The translations under genes and the position numbers were made by a program. Source: CAWICD01 sp052267165 (lineage in GTDB: Bacteria > Vulcanimicrobiota > Vulcanimicrobiia > Vulcanimicrobiales > Vulcanimicrobiaceae). From it: 64,000 bases of DNA. The stretch is from assembly GCA_052267165.1 (NCBI GenBank), contig JBKQHO010000015.1, positions 19,687 through 83,686 of the forward strand, given 5' to 3'. The notes beneath the pieces were generated by a model that worked only from the letters and a program-made list of their open reading frames with translations, did not search any database and had not been told where the DNA came from. This document shows positions 17,577-26,207 of this stretch, piece by piece. Every line of letters begins with the position of its first letter. The stretch's first letter is position 1.

Positions 17577-19040
17577 TTACGTCGAGGGCGGCTCCCAGCG
17601 CAGATCGGGCTGGCGGGCCGCCCTCGTTTCATCGATCCGCCCGACGACGGTCTTGACGGGCGCGTCCAACACCGCCTCAGGATCGCTCTTCGCCGTCTCG
17701 ACGATCTCCCGCAGCGCCTCGACGAAGCGATCGAGCGTCTCCTTTGACTCCGTCTCGGTCGGCTCGATCATCAAGCATTCGGGCACGAGCAACGGGAAAT
17801 AGATCGTCGGCGCGTGATAACCGCGGTCGAGCAGCGCCTTGGCGATATCGAGCGCACGCACGCCCGTCTCGCGTTTGAGCGTCTGGGCGGAGGCGACGAA
17901 CTCGTGCCGGCACGTCTCGTCGTAGGGCGTCTCCAAGAACGCTTTCACCTGCGAGCGTACGTAGTTGGCGTTGAGCACGGCGAGTTGCGAGACCCGGGTC
18001 AGGCCCTCGCCCCCGTTAGCATAGATGTAGGTCAGGGCGCGGACGGCGTGCGCGAAGTTCGACCAGAACGAACGCATCGGTCCGATCGAGTCGGGTCGGT
18101 CGAAGTCGAGCCGGTAACCCCCGCAAGCGTCCGCGGCGACGACCGGAACCGGCAGGAAGGGCACGAGCCGTTCGGCGACGCCGACCGGACCGTGACCGGC
18201 CCCACCGCCGCCGTGCGGAATCGAGAACGTCTTGTGCAGGTTGAGATGCATGAGATCGAAGCCCATGTCGCCCGGCCGCGCGTTGCCCATCAGCGCGTTG
18301 GCGTTCGCCCCGTCGTAGTACATCAAGCCGCCGGCGGCGTGAACGGCCTCGGAGATCTCCCCGATGTGGTCCTCGAAGAGGCCCAGCGTGTTCGGGTTGG
18401 TCATCATGCAGACCGCGGTGTCCGGACCGAGAACCGCTTTGAGCTCGTCGACCCCGACCCGCCCGCGCGCGTCGCTCTTGAGCGAGAGCACCTTGTAGCC
18501 GACCATCGCGGCCGAGGCCGGATTGGTCCCGTGCGCGGTGTCGGGCACGATGACCGTGGTGCGCTGCTGCCCCTGTCCGATCTTGCGAAAATACGCCTTG
18601 GCGATGAGCAGCGCGGCCAGCTCCGCGTGCGCGCCGGCCGAAGGGTTGAGCGAGAAAGCGGCCATCCCGAACAGTCCCGAGAGAATGCGCTCGAGATCGA
18701 ACATGACCGCGAGCGCCCCCTGGGCCGTATCGTCGGGCGCGAACGGATGTAGATCGCGAAAGCCGGGCAGCGCTGCGGCCGCTTCGTTGATGCGCGGATT
18801 GTACTTCATCGTGCACGAGCCCAGCGGATAGAAGCCCGTGTCGATCGAGAACGTGCGCTGCGAGAGGCGCGTGAAGTGGCGCACGACGTCGAGTTCGCTG
18901 TTGTCGGGCAGCGGCAGGTCGGCGCGCAGATGCTCGGTCGCCAGCAGTTCACCGGTCGCGCGGCCGTTGGCGAAATAATTGTTCGCGCGACCCGGCCGAC
19001 CAGTCTCGAAGATCAAGGTCTCCGGCAAGCGGCTAGGCAT
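17577..19040 (-). CDS. gcvPB: Glycine dehydrogenase (decarboxylating) subunit 2
   Basis: 487 residues, the C-terminal half of P-protein as in split bacterial systems. SIDTGFYPLGSCTMKYNPRI and VPDTAHGTNPASAAMVGYK are family signatures. The PLP lysine lies in LNLHKTFSIPHGGGGAGHGP. With subunit 1 it decarboxylates glycine and passes aminomethyl to the lipoyl arm of GcvH. It overlaps gcvPA by eight bases and is the last gene of the glycine-cleavage run. Confidence 0.95.
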   Translation of the reverse strand: MPSRLPETLIFETGRPGRANNYFANGRATGELLATEHLRADLPLPDNSELDVVRHFTRLSQRTFSIDTGFYPLGSCTMKYNPRINEAAAALPGFRDLHPFAPDDTAQGALAVMFDLERILSGLFGMAAFSLNPSAGAHAELAALLIAKAYFRKIGQGQQRTTVIVPDTAHGTNPASAAMVGYKVLSLKSDARGRVGVDELKAVLGPDTAVCMMTNPNTLGLFEDHIGEISEAVHAAGGLMYYDGANANALMGNARPGDMGFDLMHLNLHKTFSIPHGGGGAGHGPVGVAERLVPFLPVPVVAADACGGYRLDFDRPDSIGPMRSFWSNFAHAVRALTYIYANGGEGLTRVSQLAVLNANYVRSQVKAFLETPYDETCRHEFVASAQTLKRETGVRALDIAKALLDRGYHAPTIYFPLLVPECLMIEPTETESKETLDRFVEALREIVETAKSDPEAVLDAPVKTVVGRIDETRAARQPDLRWEPPST

Positions 19041-20409
19041 GGACCGTCTCCTTTGCGCCGGCGCCGATCTCGGCGAGCGCGTTGCGCAACGTCTCGATCT
19101 CGGCCGGCGTCGTCAGTTCGGTCGCGTTCACCAGCATGCAATCCGCCAGCTCGGGATACCAGCGGCCGAGATCGACACCGCCCAAGATGCGGCGTTTCTC
19201 GAGCGCCTCCAACACGCCGGCCGCCCTCAGCGGCGCGGGCACGCGGATCGCAAGCTCGTTGAAGACGGGCGCGGCGAACGCGCGAGTAAAGCCGGGGACG
19301 CCGGCGACCCGTTCGGCCAGCAACTGCGTGCGCTCGAGGTTCAGCGTCGCCACCCGGCGCAGACCGGTCGCGCCGAGCGCCGCGAGGTAGATCGTCGCAA
19401 CCAGCGCGCAGTGCGCCTGGTTCGTGCAGATGTTCGAGGTCGCTTTCTCGCGACGGATGTGCTGCTCGCGCGCCTGCAGCGTCAACACGTACGCTCGATC
19501 GCCGCGCTTGTCGACCGTCCGCCCGACGAGGCGTCCAGGAATCCGGCGCATATGCTCTTTGGTCGTCGCGATGAAGCCGACGTACGGCCCACCGTAGGCG
19601 AGCGGGTTGCCGAACGACTGCGCCTCACCGACCGCGATCGCCGCACCCCAGGCTCCAGGCGGGTTGAGAATGGCGAGTGAGAGCGCTTCGGCGACGACGC
19701 CGATAAGCATCGTGCCGCTCGCCGCGGCCGCCTCGCGCGCAGCCGCTTGCGGCGCGTCGATGCAGCCGAAAAAGTTCGGCGACTGCAGAACGAGCGCCGC
19801 GTACCGGCCGCCGGCGAGTTTGCTCTCGAGATTCGCGAGGTCCGTCGTTCCGTCTGCGGCGAGGGGAAGCTCGTCGATCTCGAGCTCCGGGCCGCCCGCA
19901 TAGGTGTGGAGCACGGCGCGATAGTTGGGGTGCACGGCCCTCGAGATCAGGATCGAGCGGCGCCCGGTCGCGTTGACGGCCATGATCGCGCCTTCCGCCA
20001 GCGCGGTCGCGCCGTCGTAGACCGAAGCGTTGGCGAGATCGAGACCGGCGAGCAGCGAGATATAGGTCTGCCACTCGTAGATCGCTTGCAGGTAGCCTTG
20101 CGAGACCTCAGCCTGATAGGGGGTGTAGGCGGTGAGAAACTCACCGCGCATCGCAAGCGACATGACCACCGGCGGGCAGTAGTGACGGTACGCGCCCGCA
20201 CCGAGAAATGAGGTGTAGCAGACCGCGGCGTTACGCGCGGCATAGCCTGCCATGCGCCCGGCCAGTTCCACTTCGGGCAGACCGGGCGGAAGGTCGAGCG
20301 GGCTGCGCAGCGCGACCGCGTCGGGGACGCGAACGAGTTCCTCGAGGGAGGGCACTCCGATGGCAGCGAGCATCTCGGCGACGTCGGACTCGGTGTGGGG
20401 CGTGTACAT
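19033..20409 (-). CDS. gcvPA: Glycine dehydrogenase (decarboxylating) subunit 1
   Basis: 458 residues, the N-terminal half of P-protein. FLGAGAYRHYCPPVVMSLAM and PYQAEVSQGYLQAIYEWQTY are characteristic. SNICTNQAHCALVATIYLAA follows near residues 330-350, and NELAIRVPAP lies near the end. It pairs with GcvPB to form the PLP holoenzyme. It follows gcvH after 23 bases. Confidence 0.95.
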   Translation of the reverse strand: MYTPHTESDVAEMLAAIGVPSLEELVRVPDAVALRSPLDLPPGLPEVELAGRMAGYAARNAAVCYTSFLGAGAYRHYCPPVVMSLAMRGEFLTAYTPYQAEVSQGYLQAIYEWQTYISLLAGLDLANASVYDGATALAEGAIMAVNATGRRSILISRAVHPNYRAVLHTYAGGPELEIDELPLAADGTTDLANLESKLAGGRYAALVLQSPNFFGCIDAPQAAAREAAAASGTMLIGVVAEALSLAILNPPGAWGAAIAVGEAQSFGNPLAYGGPYVGFIATTKEHMRRIPGRLVGRTVDKRGDRAYVLTLQAREQHIRREKATSNICTNQAHCALVATIYLAALGATGLRRVATLNLERTQLLAERVAGVPGFTRAFAAPVFNELAIRVPAPLRAAGVLEALEKRRILGGVDLGRWYPELADCMLVNATELTTPAEIETLRNALAEIGAGAKETVHA

Positions 20410-20432
20410 GCGTTGAGTAAACCCTAAAGACG

Positions 20433-20816
20433 TTAAGCTTCGGCGACGAGCTGGTCGTAGTCGGCCGGCCCGAGCAACTTCTCGCCCTCGGCTGCGTCGG
20501 CCACCTTCACCTTGAAGAGCCAGCCGTCGCCGAAGGCGTCGCGGTTCACCGCGGCCGGATCCGAGTCGAGCGCGGCGTTGATCTCTACGACCTCACCGCT
20601 GATCGGCGTATACAGGTCGGAGACCGCCTTCACCGATTCGACCACGCCGATCGGCGCGAATTGCTTGATCTCGGCACCCACGCGCGGCAACTCGACGTAC
20701 ACGATGTCGCCAAGCGAATGTTGCGCGTAGTCGGTGATGCCCACGGTAGCGATCCCACCGTCGAGCTTCAACCACTCATGTTCTTTGCTATAAAGCAGTC
20801 CCTGGGGCTGCGGCAT
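20433..20816 (-). CDS. gcvH: Glycine cleavage system H protein
   Basis: 127 residues, the family length. The lipoylated lysine is Lys63 in GVVESVKAVSDLYTPISGEV. KEHEWLKLDGGIATVGITDY opens the hybrid barrel. It carries aminomethyl between P- and T-proteins. The ATG at 20816 has a good AAGGAGAG ribosome site. Directly upstream are a 10-bp hairpin and a repeat island that separates this gene from gcvT, so its expression may be set independently of upstream genes. Confidence 0.95.
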   Translation of the reverse strand: MPQPQGLLYSKEHEWLKLDGGIATVGITDYAQHSLGDIVYVELPRVGAEIKQFAPIGVVESVKAVSDLYTPISGEVVEINAALDSDPAAVNRDAFGDGWLFKVKVADAAEGEKLLGPADYDQLVAEA

Positions 20817-20831
20817 ATCTCTCCTTCTAAT

Positions 20832-20858
20832 GGGTGGCGGCACGTTGCGCCGCCACCC
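20832..20858 (-). repeat. 10-bp perfect hairpin just upstream of gcvH
   Basis: GGGTGGCGGC (20832-20841) and GCCGCCACCC (20849-20858) pair perfectly around a 7-base loop. On the gcvH strand it lies 3-4 bases before the ribosome site region. It has no U-run, so it is more likely an mRNA processing or stabilising structure, or part of the neighbouring repeat element, than a terminator. Confidence 0.55.
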
Positions 20859-20860
20859 GG

Positions 20861-21091
20861 CACTCCGAAACGCTTTCGGCACTACGCGCCGAAAACGTTT
20901 CTGCGCGCCCCCACGCGACTTCGCGCGTGGGCCCCCGGGCTTCGCCGAGCAAGCCCGCTCGCTGCGCCGCGCCCGGCACTCCGAACCGCTTCCGTACGAC
21001 GCGCCGAAAACGTTTCTGCGCGCCCCCACGCGACTTCGCGCGTGGGCCCCCGGGCTTCGCCGAGCAAGTCCGCTCGCTGCGCCGCGCCCGG
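20861..21091. repeat. Two tandem ~115-base direct repeats rich in palindromes
   Basis: Copy 1 is 20861-20976 and copy 2 is 20977-21091. They are nearly identical, apart from a diverged stretch about 8-30 bases into each. Each contains the 8-bp hairpin CCCACGCG-acttcg-CGCGTGGG. Copy 1 also has a 14-bp stem between its first and second segments (GAAACG..TTTTCGGC pairing with GCCGAAAGCGTTTC on the minus strand). The layout resembles REP/BIME-like intergenic elements. No protein-coding signal was seen. Confidence 0.75.
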
Positions 21092-21284
21092 CGCTACGCG
21101 CCGGCGCCAAGCAAGCCCACGCGTGGCGTCGCGCTCCCTTTCCCCGCGCTGCCCCACGACGCTCCGCCCACAGCGACACAAGTCGCACCTCACGCGCTCC
21201 GCCAAGCGGTCCACCGTGCACCGAGATTCATGCGTCGAGCCTGCACCGGCCGAGTGCAACTCGGCCCAGCCGCGTGCCGGTGAT

Positions 21285-21408
21285 CCCGAGTTGGGGCGGG
21301 CGCGCGCGACGTCTGCGCAGCGGGGCGTTTGTGACGAGCGCAGGCCGGGCGCCGGAGCGAGGAACAAGTCGAGGAAGCAGATGTCGCGCGCGCACGCCCC
21401 AACTCGGG
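21285..21408. repeat. 32-base inverted repeat with 60-base spacer
   Basis: The left arm 21285-21316 and right arm 21377-21408 are reverse complements at 30 of 32 positions (arm begins CCCGAGTTGGGGCG). A transcript on either strand would fold into a long stem with a 60-base apical region. It ends 17 bases before the gcvT stop, so it may stabilise or process the gcvT mRNA 3' end. It could also be a small non-autonomous mobile element: the arms look like terminal inverted repeats, but no target duplication was identified. Confidence 0.65.
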
Positions 21409-21425
21409 GACCACCGAAGACCCCG

Positions 21426-22523
21426 TTACGACTTCGGTCGCCGATAAAACGGCATCTCGACAACGGTAGCCTCATGGTGAACGCCGCGGATCTCGATCCC
21501 GAGCGTCGTGCCAAGCGCGCATGCCGCTTTGACGACAAGCGCCGTAGCCACGTTCTTGCCGATCGAAGGCGCGAGCGACGCGCTGCGCACTTCCCCGACG
21601 CGATGCCCGCCGAGAAAGACGGGATACCCGCCGCGCGCGGGAACACGGCCGTTGAGGATGAGTCCGACGATGCGGTCGTAGTCGTCGGCCGCGAGCTGCG
21701 CGGCAAGCGCGTCTTTGCCGACGAACGCGGGCTTGTTCATCTTGACGGCCCAGCCCTGACCGCCCGCCAGCGGCGAGATGTCCTCGGCGAGCTCGAATCC
21801 GAAGAGCGGCATGCCGGCCTCGAGCCGGAGCATGTCGCGGGCCCCTAAGCCCGCGGGCGCAAGGCCCAGGGGAGCGCCGCGCTCCAGCAGCGTGCGCCAC
21901 AGGCGCGGCGCGTCGGCGCCGTCGACGAAGAGCTCGAAGCCGTCCTCGCCCGTATAGCCGGTTCGCGCGATCACGGCCGGAACTCCGTCGACGCGTCCCT
22001 CGGTACAGAAATAGTACTTGAGGGCCGCCGCGTCGACGTCGCAGAGCGGTGCCACGATCTCGACGGCGCGCGGCCCTTGGACGGCGATCAAGGCGCGCTC
22101 GCCGTGGCGATTCGTGAGCTCGACGCCGGCGCGAGCGAGCGGGGCCAAGTAACTCCAGATCTTCTGCGCGTTCGCCGCGTTGACGACCAGCAGCCAGCGA
22201 TCGGGCAAACGATAGAACAAGACGTCGTCCTGACAGCCGCCTTCGGCGTTGGTGACGATGTTGTACCGAGCCTGGAACGGCTTCATCGTACCGACGAGGT
22301 TGACGGTCAGCTCGTCCGCCCAAGCTGCGACGCCCTCGCCGCGCAACTCGAACTGCGCCATGTGCGAAAGATCGAACAGGCCCGCGCGAGAACGAACGGC
22401 GTCGTGTTCCGCCAAGATTCCGGTGTATTGCACGGGCATCGCGAAGCCGGCGAAGGGAACCATCCGGCCGCCGAGCGCAACGTGCTCATTGTACAGTGCC
22501 GTGCGCAGCAAGGTCTCGCTCAT
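21426..22523 (-). CDS. gcvT: Glycine cleavage system T protein (aminomethyltransferase)
   Basis: 365 residues. The N-terminus LRTALYNEHVALGGRMVPFA with GFAMPVQYTGILAEH is typical. DLSHMAQFEL, YNIVTNAEGGCQDDVLFYRL and TGYTGEDGFELF are folate-site motifs, and GLGARDMLRLEAGMPLFG follows. It transfers the aminomethyl group to tetrahydrofolate, releasing ammonia. Its ATG overlaps the thioesterase stop (ATGA). Unusually, gcvH begins only after about 600 bases of repeats rather than directly downstream. Confidence 0.95.
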   Translation of the reverse strand: MSETLLRTALYNEHVALGGRMVPFAGFAMPVQYTGILAEHDAVRSRAGLFDLSHMAQFELRGEGVAAWADELTVNLVGTMKPFQARYNIVTNAEGGCQDDVLFYRLPDRWLLVVNAANAQKIWSYLAPLARAGVELTNRHGERALIAVQGPRAVEIVAPLCDVDAAALKYYFCTEGRVDGVPAVIARTGYTGEDGFELFVDGADAPRLWRTLLERGAPLGLAPAGLGARDMLRLEAGMPLFGFELAEDISPLAGGQGWAVKMNKPAFVGKDALAAQLAADDYDRIVGLILNGRVPARGGYPVFLGGHRVGEVRSASLAPSIGKNVATALVVKAACALGTTLGIEIRGVHHEATVVEMPFYRRPKS

Positions 22524-22909
22524 AGCGGCGGCCTTCCGCCGGAGCCTCCCTTCTCCTGTGGGCGCGGAGTGTTCAAGAAATTGAGCGTCGCGTGGGCGAC
22601 GAGGTTCTTGCCGCTGTACACGTGCACTTCGCCGTAGACGATCCGTTTGCCGGGCTTGAGCACGGTCGCGTTCGCGAACAAGTCGTGGGGGGGCAGCGCG
22701 GGCCGTAGGAAGCTGCAGGTCAGCGATGCCGTCGCGGTCGGCTGCGAAGCGCCGTAGAGCGACGCGAGCGCGACCCAAAAAGCACTATCGCACAAGCTCA
22801 CGATAGCACCGCCGTGAATCGCGCCGACGCCGTTCATGATCTGCTGCCGGAAGGGCATGCGCATGCGGGCCGTACCGTGTCCGACGTCCTCGACCTTGAG
22901 GTCGAGCAC
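22520..22909 (-). CDS. PaaI-type hotdog-fold thioesterase
   Basis: 129 residues from a GTG. The hotdog motif NGVGAIHGGAIVSLCDSAFW lies near residues 26-45, with the HGG loop and following Asp expected for acyl-CoA hydrolysis. LTCSFLRPA and GKRIVYGEVHVY follow. Family-like sequence (IRSWESQKANF) continues about 20 residues upstream of the GTG to near 22978, where only CTG is available, so the true start may be non-canonical. The C-terminus is extended and Gly/Pro-rich. Substrate unknown. Confidence 0.8.
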   Translation of the reverse strand: MLDLKVEDVGHGTARMRMPFRQQIMNGVGAIHGGAIVSLCDSAFWVALASLYGASQPTATASLTCSFLRPALPPHDLFANATVLKPGKRIVYGEVHVYSGKNLVAHATLNFLNTPRPQEKGGSGGRPPL

Positions 22910-22974
22910 CTTGACGAAGTTCGCTTTCTGACTTTCCCAGCTGCGGATGACTTCGGCGACGTCGATCGCGGTGC

Positions 22975-23862
22975 TCAGAACACGTCACCGTCCTGTGCCA
23001 GCTCGCGGCGCAGATAGAGCGGAAGGCTGAAGAGCCGGCGATGCGTCTCGGCGTCGTAGAACCAATTCTCGCCGCGCAGGCCGGCTACGTAGGCATCGAC
23101 GCGCGGCGCATCCAGCGCAGCGACGTCGACCGCATCGCTGCAAGCCAAGAAAGCCCAGTCGTTGTCGAAGGCCGGCACGTGCGTGTAGAACGAGCGCACG
23201 TAGCGGTAGTAGCGCCGCAGCGAGCGCGCCATCTTCGCGTGCAGGCGCATGTTGTGAAAGCCGGCCGTGCTGGCCTGCAGAACGTAGACGCCCGCCGGTT
23301 TGAGGCGCCGCTTGATGTCCTCGAAAACGGGCGCGCAGAAGAGCGGATTGGAAGGCGAATCCTCGAGCGGCTCGGTCAGGTCCGAGACGATCGCGTCGTA
23401 CCGGTCCGCGTCCTCCTTGAGGAACGCCAGCGCGTCGCCGACGATGACGCGTGCGCGCGGATCGTCGAACGCGCCCGCCGACCACTCCGCAAGATAGCGC
23501 TTCGAAAGTTCGACGACCTCGCCGTCGATGTCGACCATCGTCGCGCGCCGGACGTCGTCGCGGCGCAACGCCTCGCGCAGGGTCGCACCTTCCCCGCCGC
23601 CCAGAATGAGCACTTCGGAGCGTTCGTCGAGCGCGGCCAGCGCCGGATGGACCAACGTTTCGTGGTAGATCTTCTCGTCGGCTTGCGAGCTCTGCGTGTC
23701 ACCGTCGATGAGCAGCATCTTCCCGAAGACGGTGCTGCGGATGACGGCCACGTCCTGGAACGCGGTTCGCCCCGCGAAATACGTCTCTTCGATTGCGTGC
23801 TGGTGCAACTCCGTCGGTGCGAACTCCTCGACGTACCATTGCCAATGTTCGGTCTTCGGCAT
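22975..23862 (-). CDS. speE: Spermidine/polyamine aminopropyltransferase
   Basis: 295 residues. The N-terminal beta region has VIRSTVFGKMLLIDGDTQSS and KIYHETLVHPAL. The Rossmann core carries VLILGGGEGATLREALRRDD and ATMVDIDGEVVELSKRYL, and the catalytic/polyamine site is YDAIVSDLTEPLED. It moves aminopropyl from decarboxylated SAM to a diamine. SpeD, which makes that donor, is encoded 1.5 kb upstream on the same strand. The ATG at 23862 is preferred; an in-frame GTG at 23904 would add 14 residues. Acceptor specificity cannot be read. Confidence 0.9.
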   Translation of the reverse strand: MPKTEHWQWYVEEFAPTELHQHAIEETYFAGRTAFQDVAVIRSTVFGKMLLIDGDTQSSQADEKIYHETLVHPALAALDERSEVLILGGGEGATLREALRRDDVRRATMVDIDGEVVELSKRYLAEWSAGAFDDPRARVIVGDALAFLKEDADRYDAIVSDLTEPLEDSPSNPLFCAPVFEDIKRRLKPAGVYVLQASTAGFHNMRLHAKMARSLRRYYRYVRSFYTHVPAFDNDWAFLACSDAVDVAALDAPRVDAYVAGLRGENWFYDAETHRRLFSLPLYLRRELAQDGDVF

Positions 23863-23947
23863 ATCAAGCGGTAATCGACCGAAGGCGCCGAGCGCCCTGC
23901 GCACGCGGCGATGCTCTCGCGCCGCCGCGCCGCACCGCGCGCTTTAG

Positions 23948-25399
23948 CTACCGCACGAAGAGGTAGTCGCCGTTGGCGGGCGGCGGGTAGACGTTGTTCT
24001 CGGTGAACATCGTGGGGTTGGGCGTGGGAGTGACCCCCGAGACCGGCGTGTTCGTCGGCGACGGGCTGGCCGTCGAGCCGGTCGTATCGTTGAAGGGGAG
24101 CGCAACGACCGTGCCGTTGGCCCCGCTCGGGCAGCTCACGCCGGCTGCCTGGCCCAGCGCGACGAGATACTTCGCATCGGCCGAGTAGCCGACCGAAGCG
24201 ACGCTGGTGAGGTGGTACGTATTACCGTTGCAGGCGACGAAGGCAGGGCTGCTGACGTCGGCGATCGAGGGCGAGCCGGGAGCGAACGACGCCACGAAGG
24301 TGAGGCTCGAACCGTTCACGCCTTGCGCCACGACGATGCCCGCGTCGGTGCCGACGATCGCATACTCTCCGTTGGGGGTGACGATGACGGAGTGCGGCGT
24401 TCCGCTGCCCGCCGGCAACGAGATCGAGGCCTTCGAAATGGCCGAAGGCAAGCCGGTGACGAGCGTCAAGACGCCGGCGCTGGTCGTGGTGCCGGCCACG
24501 ACCGCGCGAGTCGAGTCGAGCGGGCTAAAGGCGAAGTCGCCGTTGCCGCGCAGCGGAACGCCGAAGCTCCCAAGGGTCTGGTCCGAGACGATCTGACCGA
24601 AGGCGTAGTTGCCCGCACCGGTGATCGTGACGTGGAAGGCCACCAGGTCGCCGGGGCCACGGGCGAGCGCCGAGAACGACCCGTCGCTGTTCTCGGTGGC
24701 CGACACGCGGAGGTTCGTGTGCGTCAGGCCGGCACTGACCCCGGTCAAGAGGATCGACGAGCCGAACTGCAGCGGCGGGAACGCGGCGGAGGTCACTGCG
24801 ATCAGGCCGGGATACGACGGCCCGAGGGTGACGCCGATCGGAGCGATGACGCTCGTTCCCGAGAGCGCGCCGACGATCGCGACCCCGTACGCATCGGAGA
24901 GGACCGGGAGGGGGCTCGGAATGGTCGTCGGGCTCGCACTGGGAGCCGGTGAAGGATAGTGTGAGAGATCGTACGGCGCGGCCGCCGGTACGATGTTTCC
25001 GGATGAGAAGCCCAGGATGTCCTGGACCAGCGTGTAGCCGCCCGAGCTGTTCTCCAACAGCCCGAGGCCGACCGAACCGTCGTTCGCGACGGCCAGCGAA
25101 CCGACGTGGGAACTGAAGGTCACGGCGGCCGGCGTCGACGTCGGCCCGACCGAAGCGCACAGGTTGCCGTTCGTGTCCTCGAACCGCGAGACTTGGATGC
25201 CGCCGAACGAAGCCGCACCGCCGTCGGGCTCGTAGGCGATGCCCGCCGTGACCGCGCACGGGAACAGACCCGGCGTGAACGAGGCCGAAGGCGAAGGCGT
25301 CGGCGAGGAACTCGAGTGCGAGCAGGCACCCAGCACGATGGCTGCGACCGCGAGGCCCACTCCGAGAGCTCGCGGTCGCTTGATGAACGGTCGTACCAA
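23948..25399 (-). CDS. Lipoprotein, probably beta-propeller-like, unknown function
   Basis: 483 residues from a TTG preceded by GAGGGG. The signal peptide ends in the lipobox IVLGACSH, so Cys26 should be lipidated and the protein surface- or periplasm-anchored. A Ser/Pro/Thr linker follows, then repeated beta-type segments (AVTAGIAYEPDGGA, HSVIVTPNGEYAIVGTDAGI, TSVASVGYSADAKYLVALGQ) that resemble propeller blades. A Pro/Thr-rich C-terminus ends NGDYLFVR. It lies between speD and speE on the same strand, which is unusual for a lipoprotein. Not recognised beyond this. Confidence 0.65.
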   Translation of the reverse strand: MVRPFIKRPRALGVGLAVAAIVLGACSHSSSSPTPSPSASFTPGLFPCAVTAGIAYEPDGGAASFGGIQVSRFEDTNGNLCASVGPTSTPAAVTFSSHVGSLAVANDGSVGLGLLENSSGGYTLVQDILGFSSGNIVPAAAPYDLSHYPSPAPSASPTTIPSPLPVLSDAYGVAIVGALSGTSVIAPIGVTLGPSYPGLIAVTSAAFPPLQFGSSILLTGVSAGLTHTNLRVSATENSDGSFSALARGPGDLVAFHVTITGAGNYAFGQIVSDQTLGSFGVPLRGNGDFAFSPLDSTRAVVAGTTTSAGVLTLVTGLPSAISKASISLPAGSGTPHSVIVTPNGEYAIVGTDAGIVVAQGVNGSSLTFVASFAPGSPSIADVSSPAFVACNGNTYHLTSVASVGYSADAKYLVALGQAAGVSCPSGANGTVVALPFNDTTGSTASPSPTNTPVSGVTPTPNPTMFTENNVYPPPANGDYLFVR

Positions 25400-25425
25400 G
25401 GTGTTGGGTCCCCTCTACGGACGTC

Positions 25426-25842
25426 TTATGCCGAGCGTTTCGCTAACGATCGTCCCGCGTGTTCGAGGACGACGTGCGTGTATTGCCCGTTGGTCGACGC
25501 GATCCCGCGTTTGATCTCGGTCGTCAGCATCGTCTGCGTCCCAAGTTTCTTGGCGGCGTACTCGCAAGCGCGCCACGGATCGGTGTGGTCGCCGCACGTA
25601 TAGAAGTCGACGGCCGCGTAGCCGGACTCCGGCCACGTGTGGATCGACAGATGCGATTCGGCGATGACGACGACGCCGGAGACGCCGTGCGGCTCGAATC
25701 GATGGAAGGCGACTTTCAATACCTCGGCGTTTGCCTCTTGCGCCGCTTCAACCATGATGGACCGGACGCGGTCGAGGTTAGTAAGGGTTCGAGCATCGCA
25801 TCCCGACAGCTCGCAGATGATGTGCGTCCCACGTGCTTCCAA
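25426..25842 (-). CDS. speD: S-adenosylmethionine decarboxylase proenzyme
   Basis: 138 residues, close to the bacterial class 1B form. ESHLSIHTWPESGYAAVDFY contains the Ser at which autocleavage produces the pyruvoyl cofactor. AFHRFEPHGVSGVVVIAESH precedes it and YTCGDHTDPWRACEYA follows. It makes decarboxylated SAM for SpeE. The TTG at 25842 is chosen because LEARGTHIICELSGCDA aligns with the start of known SpeD and a GAGGAG lies upstream. An in-frame GTG at 25881 is an alternative. It heads the speD-lipoprotein-speE run. Confidence 0.88.
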   Translation of the reverse strand: MEARGTHIICELSGCDARTLTNLDRVRSIMVEAAQEANAEVLKVAFHRFEPHGVSGVVVIAESHLSIHTWPESGYAAVDFYTCGDHTDPWRACEYAAKKLGTQTMLTTEIKRGIASTNGQYTHVVLEHAGRSLAKRSA

Positions 25843-26207
25843 TTTTTTCTTGTGCTCCTCGGTTTGGTTGGGAAATCCCACCTCCAGGCGCGTCGGCTGG
25901 CGCGTGCAGTGCACTTGCGTCCCCGACCTATCGACGAGATCTTGCCGGCTTCGTCCCCCTTGGTGGAGGAGCGGACGGGCGTCTCGCCGCGATGGCACGT
26001 AGGGCGTGCCGACCCCCTCGCCGTCTTTACGGCATGAAACCCGGGGTACCTTAAGACGAGCTTAAGGTGGACCCCCGGGTCCGCCTGACATCATAGCCCC
26101 TCAGTACCCCCCTGTAAAGGGCTTCGGCCGTCACACATTTCCCCAGCCCGAACTAGCGGTCTAGCCAAGCGTCCGGAAGGGGATTGTACACATTACACTG
26201 AGTTATC
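25843..26207. promoter_or_regulatory. 365-base divergent leader between speD and sufB
   Basis: There is no convincing gene here. On the speD strand the region would be a long 5' leader. It contains several hairpins, including GCCGT-AAAG-ACGGC near 26020-26035 and the large hairpin listed separately at 26040-26079. No known SAM or polyamine riboswitch consensus was recognised. The part near sufB (26100-26207) is less GC-rich and holds that gene's promoter region. Confidence 0.4.
26040..26079. repeat. Strong long hairpin in the speD-sufB intergenic region
   Basis: ACCTTAAG (26048-26055) pairs with CTTAAGGT (26061-26068) around ACGAG. The stem extends outward through CCCGGGGT (26040-26047) and ACCCCCGGG (26071-26079), with a GG bulge and one extra C. 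The GC clamp and AT-rich inner arm make it a stable cruciform or RNA hairpin. There is no U-run on either strand, so a simple terminator is unlikely. It may be a leader structure or an operator for divergent genes. Confidence 0.55.

Noticed and set aside
20817..21425. A glycine riboswitch in front of gcvH
   Set aside because: The region is structured, but no conserved tandem glycine-aptamer cores were found on the gcvH strand; repeats explain the structure better.
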